The notes beneath the pieces were generated by a model. It ran no database searches and had not been told where the DNA came from. It worked only from the letters and a program-made list of their open reading frames with translations. Position numbers and translations under genes: made by a program. Below are positions 48,260 through 55,816 of a DNA stretch of 64,000 bases, piece by piece (position 1 is the stretch's first letter; each line of letters starts with the position of its first letter). Source of the DNA: Pelomonas sp. V22. GTDB lineage: Bacteria > Pseudomonadota > Gammaproteobacteria > Burkholderiales > Burkholderiaceae_C. The DNA is taken from the NCBI RefSeq assembly GCF_030014915.1, contig NZ_JAGIXS010000004.1, positions 124,001 to 188,000 of the forward strand. The letters run 5' to 3'.

Positions 48260-49090
48260 TCAGCGAACGACGATGTCGCCCAGGCCGTTGCGTCCGGCTG
48301 CAGCGGCCAGGCGACCATCACGTTTGATGGCTGCCACGAACTCGTTGAGGCGTGCCAGCCAGGCGGCGTCGCCTTGCTTGATCGCATAGGCGTAGGGCAG
48401 CACGAAGAAGGGCTGCGGTGGCGCCACCAGGCGCGCCCAGTCGGCGTTGTCGAGCAGGCGCCGGCTGTAGGGATAGTCGGTCATGAAGGCGTCAACCCGG
48501 CCCGCTTCCAGCTCGCGCTCCCGCGTCTCGGGCGGCCTGACCGTGCGCAGCGTGGCCTGCTTCAGCGCCTGGGCCATCACCGGCTCCATGAAGGTGCCGG
48601 CCTGCACAGCAACGACGACGCCGGGCTTGTCCAGGTCCGACCACTGGCGCACCACGCGATTGGCCCGTGTGGTCACCGCATAGATGTCGCTTTGCAGGTA
48701 GGGCTGGGTGAAGTCCAGCACGGCCTTGCGCTGCGGCAGCATGCCCACCGCAAACATGGCCACGTCGCAGCGCTCGCTCTTCAGGTCCTCGACCAGTTGC
48801 GGGAACGACGACTCCACGTACTGCAGCTTGACCTTGAGGTCGCGCGCCAGCTCGGCGGACAGCTCGATGTCGATGCCCTCCAGCTTGTCGTTGCGCGGGT
48901 TGCGATAGGTGATGCCGTAGTAGTCGGGCCAGATGCAGACACGCAGCTTGCCGCTGCTGCGCACCCGCTCCAGCGTGCTGGCGTTGGCCTGGGCTGACTG
49001 TGCCTGAGCGGGCCGGGTGCCGAAAGTGAGCAAGCTTGCCAGCGCCGACACCAGAATCACACCGGCCACGGTGATCTTGAGCTTTTTCAT
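48260..49090 (-). CDS. Orphan amino-acid-type solute-binding protein in signalling operon
   Basis: 276 residues. A signal peptide (about 1-30, ending PAQAQ) leads to an SBP_bac_3 domain: SGKLRVCIWPDYYGITYRNP, then LEGIDIELSAELARDL and RCDVAMFAVGMLPQRKAVLD. Family knowledge: these periplasmic proteins normally feed ABC importers, but no permease or ATPase is present. Instead it stands between an HD-GYP gene (33 bp upstream) and a membrane histidine kinase gene (9 bp downstream). A role as a ligand-presenting partner for the kinase or the chemoreceptors is plausible and is inference. Confidence 0.88.
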   Translation of the reverse strand: MKKLKITVAGVILVSALASLLTFGTRPAQAQSAQANASTLERVRSSGKLRVCIWPDYYGITYRNPRNDKLEGIDIELSAELARDLKVKLQYVESSFPQLVEDLKSERCDVAMFAVGMLPQRKAVLDFTQPYLQSDIYAVTTRANRVVRQWSDLDKPGVVVAVQAGTFMEPVMAQALKQATLRTVRPPETRERELEAGRVDAFMTDYPYSRRLLDNADWARLVAPPQPFFVLPYAYAIKQGDAAWLARLNEFVAAIKRDGRLAAAAGRNGLGDIVVR

Positions 49091-49123
49091 GAAGACGTCC
49101 TTGTACCAGTTGTGCGCCTCGGC

Positions 49124-49888
49124 TCAGTCCGGCAGCGCCAGGCTGAACAGGTCGGGCGGGTTGTCATTGATGGCGTCGCGCAGGGCAATCAGCAGCGGCG
49201 CATGGGCCAGCATGCAGTCCACCACACGAGGATCGAAAGCCAGGCCGCGCTGCTCGGCCAGCATCCTGAGCGCCACCTCGTCGTTGAAAGCCTTGCGGTA
49301 GCAGCGGTCCATGGTCAGGGCGTCGAAGAAGTCGACGACCGCCACGATGCGGCCCGACAGCGGAATCGCCTCGCCCGCGAGGCCCAGCGGATAGCCGCTG
49401 CCGTCCCAGCGCTCGTGATGGGTCATGGCCACCTCGGCGGCCAGCTGGAACAGCCGGATCCGCGAGCGCCCCAGGATCTGCGCGCCGATGATGGGATGCT
49501 GATTCATGACCTGCCGCTCGTCCGGCGTGTAGGAGCCCGGCTTCTTCAGCACCAGGTCGGGCACGCCGATCTTGCCGATGTCGTGCATGGGGGCGGCAAG
49601 GCGCAGTTCGCGCGCGGCGTCCTTGCTCTCGCCCAGCGCCAGGGCCAGGGCCTCCGCCAGGTGACCGATGCGGGTGATGTGCACGCCGGTATCGTCATCG
49701 CGCATGTCGGCCGCCAAGGAGAGGCGCAGCAGCGCTTCATGATGGGCTCGTGCCACTTCGCGCAGCGCTTCGTTGCGCTCCTGATAGACACGGCCGAGGT
49801 CCGTGACGATGCGCTCCATCTGGGCCGCCGCCGCGTCGTCGAAACTGCGCGCCTCGCCGGAAGGGGTGTCGAGTGCGAGGGCGATCAT
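49124..49888 (-). CDS. HD-GYP c-di-GMP phosphodiesterase
   Basis: 254 residues, essentially one HD-GYP domain preceded by a short coiled helix. The motif residues are present: HD in MHDIGKIGVPD (102-103) and the signature HHERWDGSGYP (157-167), followed by DFFDALTMDR. Such enzymes hydrolyse c-di-GMP to pGpG or GMP. It has no receiver of its own, but the preceding gene encodes a lone receiver, so together they equal the common RpfG layout split over two genes. The ATG at 49888 overlaps the receiver stop (ATGA) and has GGGAG before it. A start at 49900 is less likely. Confidence 0.92.
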   Translation of the reverse strand: MIALALDTPSGEARSFDDAAAAQMERIVTDLGRVYQERNEALREVARAHHEALLRLSLAADMRDDDTGVHITRIGHLAEALALALGESKDAARELRLAAPMHDIGKIGVPDLVLKKPGSYTPDERQVMNQHPIIGAQILGRSRIRLFQLAAEVAMTHHERWDGSGYPLGLAGEAIPLSGRIVAVVDFFDALTMDRCYRKAFNDEVALRMLAEQRGLAFDPRVVDCMLAHAPLLIALRDAINDNPPDLFSLALPD

Positions 49889-50256
49889 GCGTGCTCCCAT
49901 TGCTGAGCGATCACGTCGATCAACTGCAGGGGGCTGAAAGGCTTCACCAGGTAGGCGTCGGCGCCGGCCTGCTGGCCCGCCGAGCAGTCCTGCGCCTGGC
50001 CCCGGGCGCTGAGCATGATGACGCGGGGATTCAGCAGCATCGGGTCACTCTTGAGGCGGCGGCAGACGTCCAGCCCGTCGAGCTCGCCCGGCATCATCAC
50101 GTCCAGCAGCACCAGGTCCGGTCGCACAGCCTCGGCCAGCAGCAGCGCCGTGGCGCCGTCCTCGGCCTCGAAGATCTCGTAGGACTCGAACTCCAAGGTC
50201 ATGCGGATCAGGCGGCGGATGTCCACGTGGTCATCGACGATCAGGATCTTTCTCAT
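49885..50256 (-). CDS. Single-domain response regulator (CheY-like)
   Basis: 123 residues, one receiver domain only. The acidic pair is D8-D9 (LIVDDH), the phosphoacceptor D52 (LLDVMMPG), the switch residue S83 and the conserved lysine K105 (LVKPF), so it is complete and should be phosphorylatable. It is the first gene of the leftward operon and is translationally coupled to the HD-GYP phosphodiesterase. It may regulate that enzyme directly or shuttle phosphate from the Cache-PAS kinase to the HPt protein encoded on the other side. Confidence 0.92.
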   Translation of the reverse strand: MRKILIVDDHVDIRRLIRMTLEFESYEIFEAEDGATALLLAEAVRPDLVLLDVMMPGELDGLDVCRRLKSDPMLLNPRVIMLSARGQAQDCSAGQQAGADAYLVKPFSPLQLIDVIAQQWEHA

Positions 50257-50297
50257 GCGGCGCTCCGGTGCTTTTGTCAGATTCGATGGAGCAAATT

Positions 50298-50315
50298 ATC
50301 ATCTTTATCATTTAA
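50298..50315 (+). promoter_or_regulatory. AT-rich 18-bp element, copy 1 (before HTH-receiver gene)
   Basis: ATCATCTTTATCATTTAA contains two ATCAT units nine bases apart. It lies in the 111-bp gap between the divergent receiver and HTH-receiver genes, 52 bp before the latter's start. Sixteen of eighteen bases match the copy before cheW at 51826-51843. In DNA this GC-rich such a match is unlikely to be chance. It is probably an operator or a shared promoter element. Confidence 0.65.
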
Positions 50316-50367
50316 TGTCGCAAGACTGCCTTTATGATGGCCCCTGAAAATTCGGCAAAATTACTCA

Positions 50368-51006
50368 ATGTCTCAGAACCGCCCCCTGCTCGACCCCAAC
50401 AAGGACGACTTCAGCACCATGGAAGTGGCCCAGGTGCTGGGCATGGCCGTGCGCTCGGTACAACTGATGGTCGATCGCGAGGAGCTGAAGGCCTGGAAGA
50501 CGCCGGGCGGCCATCGCCGCATCTCGCGGGCCTCCATCGAAGCCTTCATGGCACAGCGCGGCGGGGTGACGGAGCCCTCGCCGGCCGCGCCGCCGGCCAG
50601 CACGCGCCCCGCCGCCGCCGCACCCCAGGTGCTGCTGATCGAGGATTCGACGCATTACCAGAAGCTCATCGCGCTGCTGCTGAACCAGCAGTTCCCGGAG
50701 ATCCAGCTGCACACGGCATCGGACGGCATCGTCGGGCTGACCATGTACGGCCAGATCCAGCCCCAGGTGCTGATCGTTGACATCCTGCTGCCCGGGATAG
50801 ACGGGGCGACCCTGATCACCAGCCTGCGAACCCAGCCGCAGTTCGCGCGCAGCCGGCTGATCGTGGTCACCTCGCTGGAAGGCGATCAGTTGGCGCCCTA
50901 CGCCTTTGCCCTGGCAGGCGTGCCCGTGATCCACAAGCCGCGCCTGGTCACCGAATTGCCGGCACTGCTGAGGGCGGCCCTGGTGGACGCCGTGCCCCAG
51001 TCATGA
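50368..51006 (+). CDS. Excisionase/BldC-type HTH fused to a receiver domain
   Basis: 212 residues. The N-terminus (about 14-65) is a MerR-like HTH_17 domain: FSTMEVAQVLGMAVRSVQLM, then KTPGGHRRISRASIEAF with the typical wing. A Pro/Ala linker (68-86) joins it to a complete receiver (ED at 92-93, phosphoacceptor D138, T168, K190). The usual order in response regulators is receiver first, so this is an inverted architecture. It should be a phosphorylation-controlled DNA-binding protein. BldC-type domains bind direct repeats, and direct ATCAT repeats lie in its own leader and before cheW. Its stop overlaps the next start (ATGA). The ribosome site is weak. Confidence 0.88.
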   Translation: MSQNRPLLDPNKDDFSTMEVAQVLGMAVRSVQLMVDREELKAWKTPGGHRRISRASIEAFMAQRGGVTEPSPAAPPASTRPAAAAPQVLLIEDSTHYQKLIALLLNQQFPEIQLHTASDGIVGLTMYGQIQPQVLIVDILLPGIDGATLITSLRTQPQFARSRLIVVTSLEGDQLAPYAFALAGVPVIHKPRLVTELPALLRAALVDAVPQS

Positions 51007-51758
51007 GTCCAGGGCCGCGCTTGCTGCTGCTGGAGGATGACCCGACCATCCAGCAGCTGGTTCGCATGGGGCTGGAAGAGCTTGACCTGGAACTGCTGAT
51101 CTGCAGCACGCTGGCCGAAGCGCGGGCAACGCTGGCCGCCGCGCCGGTGCAGATGCTCATCACCGATCTGATGCTCCCCGACGGCTCCGGGCTGGACCTG
51201 ATCGAAGAACTGTCTGGGCGTCCCGACCTGCTCAAGGGCGCCCCCATCGCCGTGTTCAGCGCCGGCCTGGTCGGCGATATCCAGGACCGCCTTGCCCGGC
51301 TCGGCGTCTGGCGCCAGCTCGCCAAGCCTTGCAGCATCCTGGACCTGGAAGCCTGCGTGCAAGAAGGCCTGGGCCTGACGCCGCCAGCACCGTCTGCAGG
51401 CAGGAACGCAGCCGCCGCTGACGACGCAGCTCCAGCGGCCAGCGAGCTTCCGGCGGACCAGGCGCAGGCCGTGGCCTTGCATTTCGGCGGCGATGAGCCG
51501 CTCTACCGCGCCTTCCGGGCAGCCTGCCTGCCCCAGTTCGACCTGGATCGCCAGCAAGGCGACCAGGCCTGCGAGCGGCGCGATGCGCCGGCGCTGCGCC
51601 GCCTGGCGCACAGCCTGAAGAGCGTGCTGCTGACGCTGGGGCACGCGGCCGAGTCCCAATTGGCGCGCCAGCTGGAGGACAGCGCCGAGCAGGCCGACTG
51701 GCCCCAGTCCCTCGCTCAGTGGCAAGCCTTGCGCCAGCAGCTGCCGGGAAATCCCTGA
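51003..51758 (+). CDS. Receiver-HPt phosphotransfer protein
   Basis: 251 residues. The receiver domain (about 5-122) has its acidic residues (EDD, 11-13), phosphoacceptor D55 (ITDLMLPDG), S86 and K108. After a Pro/Ala linker comes a histidine phosphotransfer domain (about 152-245) with the phospho-His in LAHSLKSVLLTLG (H203). The combination can accept phosphate from a kinase and pass it to another receiver. It is coupled to the HTH-receiver gene by an ATGA overlap, suggesting that HPt and DNA-binding receiver are partners. The kinase could be the Cache-PAS protein encoded on the other side of the island. Confidence 0.9.
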   Translation: MSPGPRLLLLEDDPTIQQLVRMGLEELDLELLICSTLAEARATLAAAPVQMLITDLMLPDGSGLDLIEELSGRPDLLKGAPIAVFSAGLVGDIQDRLARLGVWRQLAKPCSILDLEACVQEGLGLTPPAPSAGRNAAAADDAAPAASELPADQAQAVALHFGGDEPLYRAFRAACLPQFDLDRQQGDQACERRDAPALRRLAHSLKSVLLTLGHAAESQLARQLEDSAEQADWPQSLAQWQALRQQLPGNP

Positions 51759-51813
51759 TCAAAATCAAACCACTACCGGCAATTTCTGCGAATGTGATAA
51801 ACACCGCAGCGAA

Positions 51814-51840
51814 AATGATCAAAGAATCATTTTGATCATT
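51814..51840. promoter_or_regulatory. 10-bp inverted repeat before cheW
   Basis: AATGATCAAA (51814-51823) and TTTGATCATT (51831-51840) are exact inverted copies separated by seven bases. They overlap the 18-bp AT-rich element copy 2. The gap 51759-51877 is unusually AT-rich and must hold the promoter of the cheW-receptor operon. A dimeric regulator site is likely; a terminator is not, because no T run follows. Confidence 0.6.
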
Positions 51841-51843
51841 TAA
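51826..51843 (+). promoter_or_regulatory. AT-rich 18-bp element, copy 2 (before cheW)
   Basis: ATCATTTTGATCATTTAA has the same two ATCAT units nine bases apart as the copy at 50298-50315 and differs from it in two positions. It ends 34 bp before the cheW start. It shares bases with the right half of the inverted repeat at 51814-51840. Confidence 0.65.
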
Positions 51844-51877
51844 CATGTGGGCACCACCAGATTGAAAGGTGTCCGAC

Positions 51878-52414
51878 ATGAATGCAGCCCTGATTCCCGC
51901 CGTCCAGCAGCACGCCGCCGCGCTCGCCTCGACGGCCGTTGCAGCCGGGCCGCTGGAAGTGCTGACCTGCCAGCTCGGCGGGGTCTCCTATGGCATCGAG
52001 CTGCGCTGCGTGCAGGAAATCCGCTCCTACGAGGCGCCGACCCGCATCGCCAACGCACCGGACTTCATCAAGGGCTTCGTCAACCTGCGCGGCGTGATCG
52101 TGCCGGTGATCGACCTGCGCCTGAGCTTCGGCCTGCCGGTGCCGGCCTACGACGCCTTCACCATCACCGTGGTGCTCAATCTGGCCGACCGCACCGTCGG
52201 CGTGGTCGTGGACTCAGTCAGCGACGTGATCGCCCTGATGCCTGCGCAGATCAAGCCCGCCCCGGACTTCAACGACACCGTCGACGCCCGCTACATCGCC
52301 GGCATCGGCACGCCCGACGACAGCAGCCCCGACGCGCGCATGCTGGTCCTGCTGGACATCGAGAAGCTGATGTCCAGCGCGGCCATGGGCCTGGTACAGC
52401 CGGTCCTGCAGTGA
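51878..52414 (+). CDS. cheW: CheW chemotaxis coupling protein
   Basis: 178 residues. The CheW fold is clear: [20 protein letters not shown], then [20 protein letters not shown] and [13 protein letters not shown]. CheW links receptors to CheA, but no cheA is in the window, so the receptors must use a CheA encoded elsewhere. An N-terminal extension of about 25 Ala-rich residues precedes the domain. The ATG at 51878 has AAGGTG before it; a GTG at 51869 is possible. It is followed 41 bp later by a chemoreceptor gene. Confidence 0.93.
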   Translation: MNAALIPAVQQHAAALASTAVAAGPLEVLTCQLGGVSYGIELRCVQEIRSYEAPTRIANAPDFIKGFVNLRGVIVPVIDLRLSFGLPVPAYDAFTITVVLNLADRTVGVVVDSVSDVIALMPAQIKPAPDFNDTVDARYIAGIGTPDDSSPDARMLVLLDIEKLMSSAAMGLVQPVLQ

Positions 52415-52455
52415 GCCGCCCCGCCTCCTCCCCCAATTCCAAGAGAGCAAACATC

Positions 52456-54213
52456 ATGAGCAGTCGTCAAATGAAAGTCTCCACGCGCCTGGCCCTGGGC
52501 TTTGGTACCGCCGTCGCCCTGGGCCTCGGCATTGCCCTGGTCGGCGCCGTGGAGTTGCGCTCTACAGCCGCCGACGTCAGCGAACTGGCGAACGACCGCA
52601 TGGTCAAGGTCGACAAGTTCACAGAACTCAAGGACAACATGAACACGGCGGCACGCACGGCGCGGAACCTCGCCTTGTTGAAAGACCCCGCCGAACGGGC
52701 GGCCGAACTGAAGATCCTTGCCGATGTGCGCCAGGCCAACAACGCGTTGCTGCTGGAACTCGACAAGTTGCTGGTCATTCCCAAGTCGCGCGACCTGTTG
52801 AAGGTGATCGCCGACACCCGCCCGCTCTACAACCGGGCGCTCGACAAGGTGGTCGCCCTGGGAGAACAGAACAAGACTCAGGAAGCCGGCGAGTTGCTGA
52901 TCACCGAGGTGCGGGCCCAACAGAGCGCCCTGTTCAAGGCCATCGGCGACTCGACGCACATGCAGGCTGAGCTGGCACGTGAACTGGCCAAGAAAGCCCG
53001 CAACGAAGCGACAACTGCAGCCGTGCTGATGCTCGCCCTGGCAGGTCTGATGGGCCTGGCCGGCGGCCTGGTCGGCTGGGGCCTGGCTCGCAATCTGAAC
53101 CGTGCGCTGGGTGCCGAACCGGGTGAGTTGAGCGCCGCCGTGCAGCGCGTGGCCGACGGCGACCTGGCCACGCCGGTGGCGGTCCGCGCCGGCGATGAGC
53201 AGAGCACGATGGCCACCGTGGCCCGCATGCAGCGCGCCCTGGCCGGCATCGTCAACACCGTGCGCGGCAACTCCGACAGCGTGGCCACGGCCAGCGCCCA
53301 GATTGCCCAGGGCAACCAGGACCTGTCGAGCCGCACCGAAGAGCAGGCCAGCGCCCTGCAACAGACGGCCGCCTCGATGGAACAGCTCGGCTCCACCGTC
53401 AAGCAGAACGCCGACAACGCCCAGCAAGCCAACCAGCTTGCCCGCAATGCCAGCGATGTGGCGCAGCGCGGTGGTGCCGTGGTGAGCGAAGTGGTCGGCA
53501 CGATGAAGGGCATCAACGATGCCTCCAAGCGCATCGCCGACATCATCAGCGTGATCGACGGCATCGCCTTCCAGACCAACATCCTGGCCTTGAACGCGGC
53601 CGTGGAAGCGGCCCGCGCCGGTGAGCAGGGCCGCGGCTTCGCGGTCGTGGCCGGCGAGGTGCGCAACCTGGCCCAGCGCAGCGCCGATGCCGCCAAGGAG
53701 ATCAAGACCCTGATCAACACCAGCGTCGAACGCGTGGAGCAGGGCTCGATCCTGGTCGACCAGGCCGGCGCCACCATGAGCGAAGTGGTCCAGGCGATCC
53801 AGCGTGTGACCGACATCATGGGCGAGATCAGTGCCGCGAGCGCCGAGCAGAACGCGGGCGTGACCCAGATCGGCGAGGCCGTGAGTCAGATGGACCAGGC
53901 CACACAGCAGAACGCCGCCCTGGTCGAGGAAAGCGCCGCAGCGGCGGAGAGCCTGCGTGTCCAGGCCCAGGAGCTGGTGCGTGCGGTCGCGGTGTTCCGC
54001 ATCAGCAGCAGCGCAACCGTGCCGACGAAGGCGGCCGCGGCAGTCATGGCAGCGCCGACAACGTGGCAGGGCGAGGAGCGCCGCAGCAGCCAGCGTGCCA
54101 CCAATGTGAGCCGACTGCCTGCAGCCGTCAAACGCCAATCGTTCACCCAATCCGAGCCGGTCGAGCCCACGCTCAAGACCGGCACCAACGGCGACAACTG
54201 GACCACGTTCTGA
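52456..54213 (+). CDS. Methyl-accepting chemotaxis protein (first of two)
   Basis: 585 residues. Membrane helix 1 (about 12-32), a four-helix-bundle type periplasmic domain (about 35-185), helix 2 (about 190-210), HAMP and a signalling domain with [20 protein letters not shown] at its tip. The C-terminal tail (about 515-585) is variable and basic, ending DNWTTF; it lacks the NWETF-like CheR tether in exact form, but the ending is similar. The open frame continues far upstream through cheW. The ATG at 52456 is where the receptor sequence begins. It belongs to the cheW operon. Confidence 0.93.
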   Translation: MSSRQMKVSTRLALGFGTAVALGLGIALVGAVELRSTAADVSELANDRMVKVDKFTELKDNMNTAARTARNLALLKDPAERAAELKILADVRQANNALLLELDKLLVIPKSRDLLKVIADTRPLYNRALDKVVALGEQNKTQEAGELLITEVRAQQSALFKAIGDSTHMQAELARELAKKARNEATTAAVLMLALAGLMGLAGGLVGWGLARNLNRALGAEPGELSAAVQRVADGDLATPVAVRAGDEQSTMATVARMQRALAGIVNTVRGNSDSVATASAQIAQGNQDLSSRTEEQASALQQTAASMEQLGSTVKQNADNAQQANQLARNASDVAQRGGAVVSEVVGTMKGINDASKRIADIISVIDGIAFQTNILALNAAVEAARAGEQGRGFAVVAGEVRNLAQRSADAAKEIKTLINTSVERVEQGSILVDQAGATMSEVVQAIQRVTDIMGEISAASAEQNAGVTQIGEAVSQMDQATQQNAALVEESAAAAESLRVQAQELVRAVAVFRISSSATVPTKAAAAVMAAPTTWQGEERRSSQRATNVSRLPAAVKRQSFTQSEPVEPTLKTGTNGDNWTTF

Positions 54214-54265
54214 GCCGCAATTCGCAATTCGCACTTTGCGCTTCACCGGCTTGTAGCCCTGCATC

Positions 54266-55816
54266 ATGAAGCTCAACTTCCGCAGCCTGACCTGGCGCCT
54301 GTACGCCGTCGCCGCACTGCTCGGCCTGACGCTGGTTGGCGTGGCCATCTACGCCCGCATCTCCATGGGCGAGGTGGAGGCGACGACGCAGCGAACCAAG
54401 CAGACAAGCGTCCCGCAGCTATCGCGCATGAGCCGCATGGAGCTGAACCTGACTCGCGCATCGCTGCAACTTCGGCACGCGATCCTGGCTCGCAACACAC
54501 AGGAACGAGACGCCTCCTTGTCAGACATCGCCAGGAAGCGCCAACTGATCGAGGACGACCTGCGCTCCTACGAACGCGATCTCAGCACCGAACGCGGCAG
54601 GCAGCTGTATCAGGGGCTGCCGGTGAAGTTTGCGGAGTTCTGGCAGGTGGCCGAGGCCAACATGCAGCTGATCCTCGACGACCGCAAGCCGGAGGCCTTT
54701 GCCTACCTGGCGGACCGCACGGTGCCGAACCGCAACGAGGTGCTGGGCGTACTCGGGCCTGCGGTCAAGTACCAGACCGAATTGCTCGAGGCCGCGCTGG
54801 ATGGTGCAGGCCAGCGCACCCAGCAAATCGAATCCGTGCTCGAGGGCATGGTGGTCGCCTGCGTCAGTCTGCTTGCCGTCTCCATCTGGTGGGTTGGCCG
54901 TCAGATGCGGCTGCGAGTAGGCACTGCGCAGCAGGTTGCCGAGAGGGTTCGCGATGGCGACCTCACGGTGACCATGATCGAACAGCACGGTGATGAATTC
55001 AGCCCGCTGCTGCAGGCGTTGCAGCAGATGCAGACCGGTCTCAGCACACTCGTTCGACAGGTGCGCGCGAACGCCGAACACGTGGCCAGCGCCAGCACCG
55101 AGATCGCCAGCGGCAATGCCGACCTGAGCCAGCGGACGGAGCATCAGTCGGCTTCGCTGCAACAGGCAGCAGCAAGCATGGAATCGATCAACAACGTGGC
55201 CTCACGCAATGCCGAAAGCGCCGCGCAAGCCAGCAGACTCGCGGCCGATGCCAGTGGCACGGCTCAGCAAGACGGCACGGTGGTCGAGGGCATGATGGAA
55301 ACCATGAAGGCCATCGACGAGGCATCCCGGCAGGTTGTCGACATCATCGGCGTGATCGATGGCATCGCGTTCCAGACCAACATCCTCGCGTTGAATGCCG
55401 CCGTGGAGGCCGCGCGCGCGGGTGAGCAAGGCCGCGGCTTTGCAGTTGTGGCTGGTGAAGTTCGCGCCTTGGCGCAGCGATCAGCCGACGCCGCCAAGCA
55501 GATCAAGAGCCTGATACAGACCAGCGTCGAACGCATTGAAAGCGGCTCGACTCAGGCCGGCATGGTCGGCAGGACCATGGATGAAGTCGTCGGCGCCATA
55601 GGCCGTGTCGACAGCATCGTCGCGGAGATCAACGCGGCCAGTTCTGAGCAGATGCGGGGAATTGCGCAGGTCACTCAGGCAGTCAGCCAGATGGAGCAGG
55701 CCACGCAGCAGAATGCCGCGCTGGTCGAGCAGTCGGCAGCAGCATCGGAAAGCATGCGCAGCCAGGCGGGAGCCTTGGTGCAGACGGTCAGCAGCTTCAG
55801 GACTGCCCGGGCCTAG
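54266..55816 (+). CDS. Methyl-accepting chemotaxis protein (second of two)
   Basis: 516 residues with the same plan as the receptor upstream: membrane helices at about 10-30 and 190-210, a periplasmic four-helix-bundle type domain (about 35-185), HAMP and signalling domain. The periplasmic part differs clearly from that of the neighbour, so the two probably sense different ligands. It lacks the long C-terminal tail. The 52-bp gap upstream contains a doubled CGCAATT. Its stop overlaps that of the convergent priA gene (CTAG serves both). Confidence 0.92.
   Translation: MKLNFRSLTWRLYAVAALLGLTLVGVAIYARISMGEVEATTQRTKQTSVPQLSRMSRMELNLTRASLQLRHAILARNTQERDASLSDIARKRQLIEDDLRSYERDLSTERGRQLYQGLPVKFAEFWQVAEANMQLILDDRKPEAFAYLADRTVPNRNEVLGVLGPAVKYQTELLEAALDGAGQRTQQIESVLEGMVVACVSLLAVSIWWVGRQMRLRVGTAQQVAERVRDGDLTVTMIEQHGDEFSPLLQALQQMQTGLSTLVRQVRANAEHVASASTEIASGNADLSQRTEHQSASLQQAAASMESINNVASRNAESAAQASRLAADASGTAQQDGTVVEGMMETMKAIDEASRQVVDIIGVIDGIAFQTNILALNAAVEAARAGEQGRGFAVVAGEVRALAQRSADAAKQIKSLIQTSVERIESGSTQAGMVGRTMDEVVGAIGRVDSIVAEINAASSEQMRGIAQVTQAVSQMEQATQQNAALVEQSAAASESMRSQAGALVQTVSSFRTARA

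Noticed and set aside
45884-48997. A 1037-codon open frame on the plus strand
   Set aside because: It is antisense to the Cache-PAS kinase and binding-protein genes, both of which have clear domains. The composition is that of a shadow frame.
51847-52455. Upstream extension of the first island chemoreceptor
   Set aside because: The frame stays open through cheW, but CheW is clearly encoded there in another frame and the receptor sequence begins at 52456.
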